Of a DNA stretch of 15,852 nucleotides, positions 13,716 to 15,852 are shown in pieces. Below the pieces are notes generated by a model, which was not told the origin of the DNA, ran no database searches, and was given only the letters and a program-made list of their open reading frames with translations. The stretch covers positions 1-15,852 of the forward strand of contig JAEXRD010000062.1 of NCBI GenBank assembly GCA_023438245.1. Direction: 5' to 3'. Each line of letters begins with the position of its first letter. The first letter of the stretch is position 1. A program made the position numbers and the translations under genes. The DNA is from Pseudomonadota bacterium. Lineage in GTDB: Bacteria; Desulfobacterota; Desulfovibrionia; Desulfovibrionales; Desulfovibrionaceae.

Positions 13716-14201
13716 CTATTCCTCCGCCCGCTCCAGGCCTCCGGCGAAGTCCACGCACAGCGGCGGCGCGCCCTCGCCCTCGGCCTCCTCCCCGGCCTCG
13801 TCCTCCCCGTCGCGCTCGGGACGGCGCGTGGCCGGGCCGTAGCGCTCGGGCCGGAGCGTTTTGAGCAGGAAGATCAAGAGCGCATCGGAATGCTTGGCCT
13901 TGCTGCCGCACTCCCGGCCCTGGTGGAACACCGGCTCGCTCACGCCATGCAGCGCGCGGCGCACGGCCTCCTGCTCCAGAGCGGCCACGGCCAGCTCCAG
14001 CCTGTGCGCCTGGGCGTCCCCGGGGGCCGATCCGGGCGGGCGGGCCGGAAGCTTCAGGCCCTCCGGGGGCGGCTGGTCACGCAGCCTGCGCCCCTCCGCC
14101 AGGGTGATGTCCGCGGCGCGGACAGCGGCCGCCAGGTTGCCCGTGGCGGCCAGGGTCAGATGGAACAGGCGCGCGGCGCTTCTGGGTACGGTGGTGTGCA
14201 C
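13716..14201 (-). CDS. Phage small-terminase (TerS)-like DNA-binding protein, orphan
   Basis: 161 aa from GTG at 14201, chosen because AGGAGG lies 5 nt upstream; an in-frame ATG further up has no RBS and would add an unrelated N-terminus. Residues ~10-45 (FHLTLAATGNLAAAVRAADI, then AEGRRLRDQ) look like the divergent helix-turn-helix at the start of small terminases. Residues ~80-125 carry a pattern I recognise from TerS proteins: RRALHGVSEPVFHQG, then KHSDALLIFLLKTLRPERYG. An acidic tail (about 130-150) follows. In phages TerS recognises packaging DNA and loads the large terminase, which is absent here. It could be a phage remnant or a reused regulator. It is convergent with glnA and divergent from the small exported protein. 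The family call rests on recalled motifs, not a search. Confidence 0.6.
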   Translation of the reverse strand: MHTTVPRSAARLFHLTLAATGNLAAAVRAADITLAEGRRLRDQPPPEGLKLPARPPGSAPGDAQAHRLELAVAALEQEAVRRALHGVSEPVFHQGRECGSKAKHSDALLIFLLKTLRPERYGPATRRPERDGEDEAGEEAEGEGAPPLCVDFAGGLERAEE

Positions 14202-14401
14202 AATGTCCTCCTTTTGAGATGATACGGGCCGCGCGGGCGCCCTGCGGCGCGCCCAGAGCGCGGAATTGTCTACAGATTCTTTAGCCCCCTGTAAAAGAAG
14301 TGTAAAATTCTCTTGCAGTCCTCCGGGGCAGTGATACAAGATCCCTACGTACGGAAGGGATGGGCCTTTCCAAAACCGCCAATCTCCGAGGAGATGTTCC
14401 C
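14202..14401. promoter_or_regulatory. Divergent promoter region, TerS-like gene / small exported protein
   Basis: Candidates: minus strand TTTACA, 17-nt spacer, TAAAGA toward the TerS-like gene; plus strand TAAAAT (14303-14308) with a poor -35 toward the small gene. A leader hairpin ATCCCT/AGGGAT (14341-14361) carries CGTACG in its loop. This is the only AT-richer stretch nearby. None of these promoters is strong. Confidence 0.35.
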
Positions 14402-14593
14402 ATGAAGAAAGTCATCATCGCCCTGACCATGGTCCTTGCCTTCGCCGGCGTGTCCTTTGCCGCCGACGCCGCCACCCCGGCCGAGAAGCCCGCCGCCGAG
14501 GCCGCCGCCCCCGCCAAGAAGGAGAAGAAGGCCGCCAAGAAGGCCCCCAAGAAGGCCAAGAAGGAAGCCACCGCCGAGAAGAAGGCCGAGTAG
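14402..14593 (+). CDS. Small exported Ala/Lys/Glu-rich protein
   Basis: 63 aa. ATG 14402 has GAGGAG 8 nt upstream. A clear Sec signal peptide (MKK, hydrophobic core, VSFA, cleavage after about residue 20) precedes a mature chain of about 43 residues made almost only of Ala, Lys, Glu, Pro and Thr, with imperfect repeats such as KKAPKKAKKEA. The mature part is highly charged, probably helical or disordered, and periplasmic. In make-up it resembles E. coli acid-shock protein Asr (small, exported, Ala/Lys-rich), but simple composition makes homology uncertain. It has its own terminator. A promoter-like block on the opposite strand (14753-14673) would yield an antisense transcript across it. Confidence 0.8.
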   Translation: MKKVIIALTMVLAFAGVSFAADAATPAEKPAAEAAAPAKKEKKAAKKAPKKAKKEATAEKKAE

Positions 14594-14621
14594 TCTCGAC
14601 CTTTCGATCCACGTCGACCCG

Positions 14622-14664
14622 AGGCCGGGCTGCGGAACACCTCCGGAGCCCGGCCTTCCCTTTT
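14622..14664 (+). terminator. Terminator of the small exported protein gene
   Basis: AGGCCGGGCT (14622-14631) pairs perfectly with AGCCCGGCCT (14647-14656), with an inner CGGA/TCCG extension, then TCCCTTTT. Confidence 0.8.
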
Positions 14665-14672
14665 GCACCGGC

Positions 14673-14753
14673 AAGTATACCACGGCCCTGCCCTGCCGGA
14701 CAAAAATCACCCGTTTCCGCCCGCGAAAAGGACAAAATTACCCGGTTGACAGC
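14673..14753 (-). promoter_or_regulatory. Conserved promoter-like block, copy B (pointing to the TerS-like gene)
   Basis: Minus strand, same order and spacing as copy A: GCTGTCAACCGGG (14753-14741), TTGTCCTTTTC (14735-14725), TTGTCC (14703-14698), 18-nt spacer, TATACT (14679-14674). Transcription would start near 14667, run antisense to the gene at 14402-14593 and, if not stopped, reach the TerS-like gene at 14201. Confidence 0.65.
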
Positions 14754-14813
14754 CTGTGCGCCCAGCGCCCGGGCGGAAGACCGAGCCCTATTCCCTCGTG
14801 CGCAATATTGATG

Positions 14814-14830
14814 TTGACTTTCAATTTCAA
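14814..14830. promoter_or_regulatory. Fur-box-like inverted repeat before the HD-GYP gene
   Basis: TTGACTTTCAATTTCAA is an imperfect inverted repeat (6 of 8 positions pair around a central C) in an AT-rich patch, with TTGACT also usable as a -35. It resembles Fur-type boxes, but the assignment is a guess. Confidence 0.3.
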
Positions 14831-14898
14831 CTCATGCACAAGGGGCTTGCGCGACGGGGAAAGGCCCGTGCGGAATGCAGACCAGTAGGAGCGAGGGC

Positions 14899-15747
14899 AT
14901 GTTCATGGAGAGTGGAGCGGGCGCGGCGAAATCCGGGCACAAAACGGGCAAGGACAAGCACGCCTGTTCCGGACGATGCGGGGCTTCCGGCCCCTGCGCC
15001 CAGAACACCGCCCACCAGCTGGCCGAGAGCCTGGGCCGGGCCGTGGACGCCCGCGACAACCGGCTGTTCCAGCATTCCGAGATGGTGGCCGAGATTTCGA
15101 GCCTGCTGGCCCGCGCGCACGGCCTCACCGCGCGCCAGGCCACCCTGGTGCACATGGCCGCCCACCTGCACGACGTGGGCAAGATCGGCATCCCCGACCA
15201 CATCCTGCACAAGCCCGGGCCGCTTACGCCCGCCGAGTGGGAGATCATGCGCCTGCACCCGCAGATGGGCGCGGACATCCTGCGGCCCGTGCAGCTGTTC
15301 TGCGGCAGCCCCGGCGTGTGCGAGATCGTGCTGGCCCACCACGAGCGCTACGACGGCCGGGGCTATCCCCATGGCTTGGCGGGCGCGCGCATCCCGCTGG
15401 GGGCGCGCATCGTGGCCGTGGCCGACGCCTTCTGCGCCATGACCGAGGACCGGCCCTACCGGCCCGGCATGCATCTGGACCAGGCCGTGTACGAGATCGA
15501 GCGCAACGCGGGGGTGATGTTCGACCCCTGCGTGGTGGCCGATTTCCTCAAGCTGCGCCGGGAGCTCACCGCCCTGCTGGCCGGGGAGGCCGCCAAGGCC
15601 TGCCCCCAGGCCGCCAGCCCGCTGCCCCCGCTCTGCCAGCTGGCCGATGCCGCCCAGCCCGCCCAGCCCAGCCAGGCCGCCCACTCAACCGGGTCAGCCG
15701 GGTCGGGCCGAATCTCCGAACACCTCCACACTCCACAACACCCTTAA
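14899..15747 (+). CDS. HD-GYP domain protein (probable c-di-GMP phosphodiesterase) with Cys-rich N-terminus
   Basis: 282 aa; ATG 14899 is favoured over 14875 because AGGAG lies 8 nt upstream. HD-GYP enzymes hydrolyse cyclic di-GMP at a bi- or tri-iron/metal site. Seen: H59 (LFQHSEMVAEI), HDVGKIGIPD (His91/Asp92), His120 (MRLHPQMGADIL), HHERYDGRGYP (His147-Pro157, the full HHExxDGxGYP signature) and DAFCAMTEDRPYR. All metal ligands I can recognise appear intact. There is no receiver, PAS or membrane segment; instead residues 21-35 hold three Cys in a C-x3-C-x5-C pattern (HACSGRCGASGPCAQ), which might bind metal or sense redox. The last ~50 residues are Pro/Ala-rich and probably disordered. It appears to be monocistronic, with a hairpin downstream. 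Confidence 0.92.
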   Translation: MFMESGAGAAKSGHKTGKDKHACSGRCGASGPCAQNTAHQLAESLGRAVDARDNRLFQHSEMVAEISSLLARAHGLTARQATLVHMAAHLHDVGKIGIPDHILHKPGPLTPAEWEIMRLHPQMGADILRPVQLFCGSPGVCEIVLAHHERYDGRGYPHGLAGARIPLGARIVAVADAFCAMTEDRPYRPGMHLDQAVYEIERNAGVMFDPCVVADFLKLRRELTALLAGEAAKACPQAASPLPPLCQLADAAQPAQPSQAAHSTGSAGSGRISEHLHTPQHP

Positions 15748-15777
15748 CCCGCCTCACTCCCCTCCTCCCAACGCGGA

Positions 15778-15826
15778 AGGCCCGGGAACCGACGCCCCCT
15801 TCGGGGGGTTCACGGGGCCCGGGCCT
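15778..15826 (+). terminator. Large nested hairpin after the HD-GYP gene
   Basis: AGGCCCGGG (15778-15786) pairs with CCCGGGCCT (15818-15826), enclosing a second hairpin CCCCC-TTC-GGGGG (15795-15807). No T-run follows, so it may be an RNA-end structure rather than a classic terminator. Confidence 0.5.
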
Positions 15827-15852
15827 CCCGCCCCCTTCGCCCCCTTCGCCCC
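15794..15852 (+). repeat. GCCCCCTTC short repeats at the window end
   Basis: GCCCCCTTC occurs in the hairpin (15794-15802) and twice head to tail at 15830-15847, then GCCCC. The array runs off the window, so its full size is unknown. Confidence 0.6.

Larger units (their letters stand above)
14594..14898. other. 305-bp spacer upstream of the HD-GYP gene
   Basis: No gene is seen. It contains the terminator of the small gene (14622-14664), the minus-strand promoter-like block (14673-14753) and a Fur-box-like inverted repeat (14814-14830). Confidence 0.6.

Noticed and set aside
12256..13911. 551-aa open frame opposite glnA
   Set aside because: Antisense shadow of a clearly real glutamine synthetase; it crosses the glnA terminator.
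6347..14201. An intact prophage spanning the capsid and TerS-like genes
   Set aside because: The genes between them are a kinase, an acyl-CoA dehydrogenase and glnA, all of chromosomal type; no structural, replication, lysis or integration genes are present.
14345..14710. Minus-strand frame of about 121 aa with a Gly/Leu-rich, membrane-like segment
   Set aside because: The Gly/Leu run is the reverse of the Lys/Ala/Glu codons of the small exported protein, whose signal peptide, RBS and terminator are on the plus strand.

Overview
The window is about 15.9 kb of very GC-rich bacterial chromosome with strong Shine-Dalgarno sites. The mix of genes suggests a sulfate-reducer-like relative of Desulfovibrio: a long acyl-CoA dehydrogenase, a GSI-alpha type glutamine synthetase, a Cache/PAS histidine kinase, a PEGA lipoprotein and an HD-GYP protein. 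That placement is inferred from protein style and base composition, not from a marker gene.

Layout, left to right: an exported TolB-like/beta-propeller protein (-) is divergent from an RsmB/RsmF-family RNA m5C methyltransferase (+). Next come tRNA-Val(UAC) and tRNA-Asp(GUC), followed by three similar intrinsic terminators in a row. Thiol peroxidase tpx and a stand-alone receiver protein form a short operon (+), convergent with a PEGA-domain lipoprotein (-). A 351-bp divergent spacer with a strong promoter-like block leads into a phage-type major capsid protein and a small phage-type partner gene (+). These face a membrane histidine kinase (-) across a bidirectional hairpin. A long acyl-CoA dehydrogenase (-) lies upstream of the kinase and is divergent from glnA (+). 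After glnA come a phage TerS-like protein (-), a small exported Ala/Lys/Glu-rich protein (+) and an HD-GYP protein (+), and the window ends in a large hairpin.

Most of it is ordinary chromosome: translation/RNA modification, peroxide defence, nitrogen assimilation, lipid or acyl-CoA metabolism and signalling. The exception is a scattered set of phage-derived genes (capsid, capsid partner, small-terminase-like) with no integrase, portal, protease, large terminase, tail or lysis gene anywhere in the window. An 81-bp promoter-like block upstream of the capsid pair has a second copy 8.6 kb away, ungapped, with identical spacing of every sub-motif. That copy is on the minus strand and points toward the TerS-like gene. 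The best candidate for an undescribed system here is therefore a domesticated capsid/packaging regulon: an encapsulin-like shell, or part of a gene-transfer-agent-like set. This is inference; the shared promoter architecture is directly visible.
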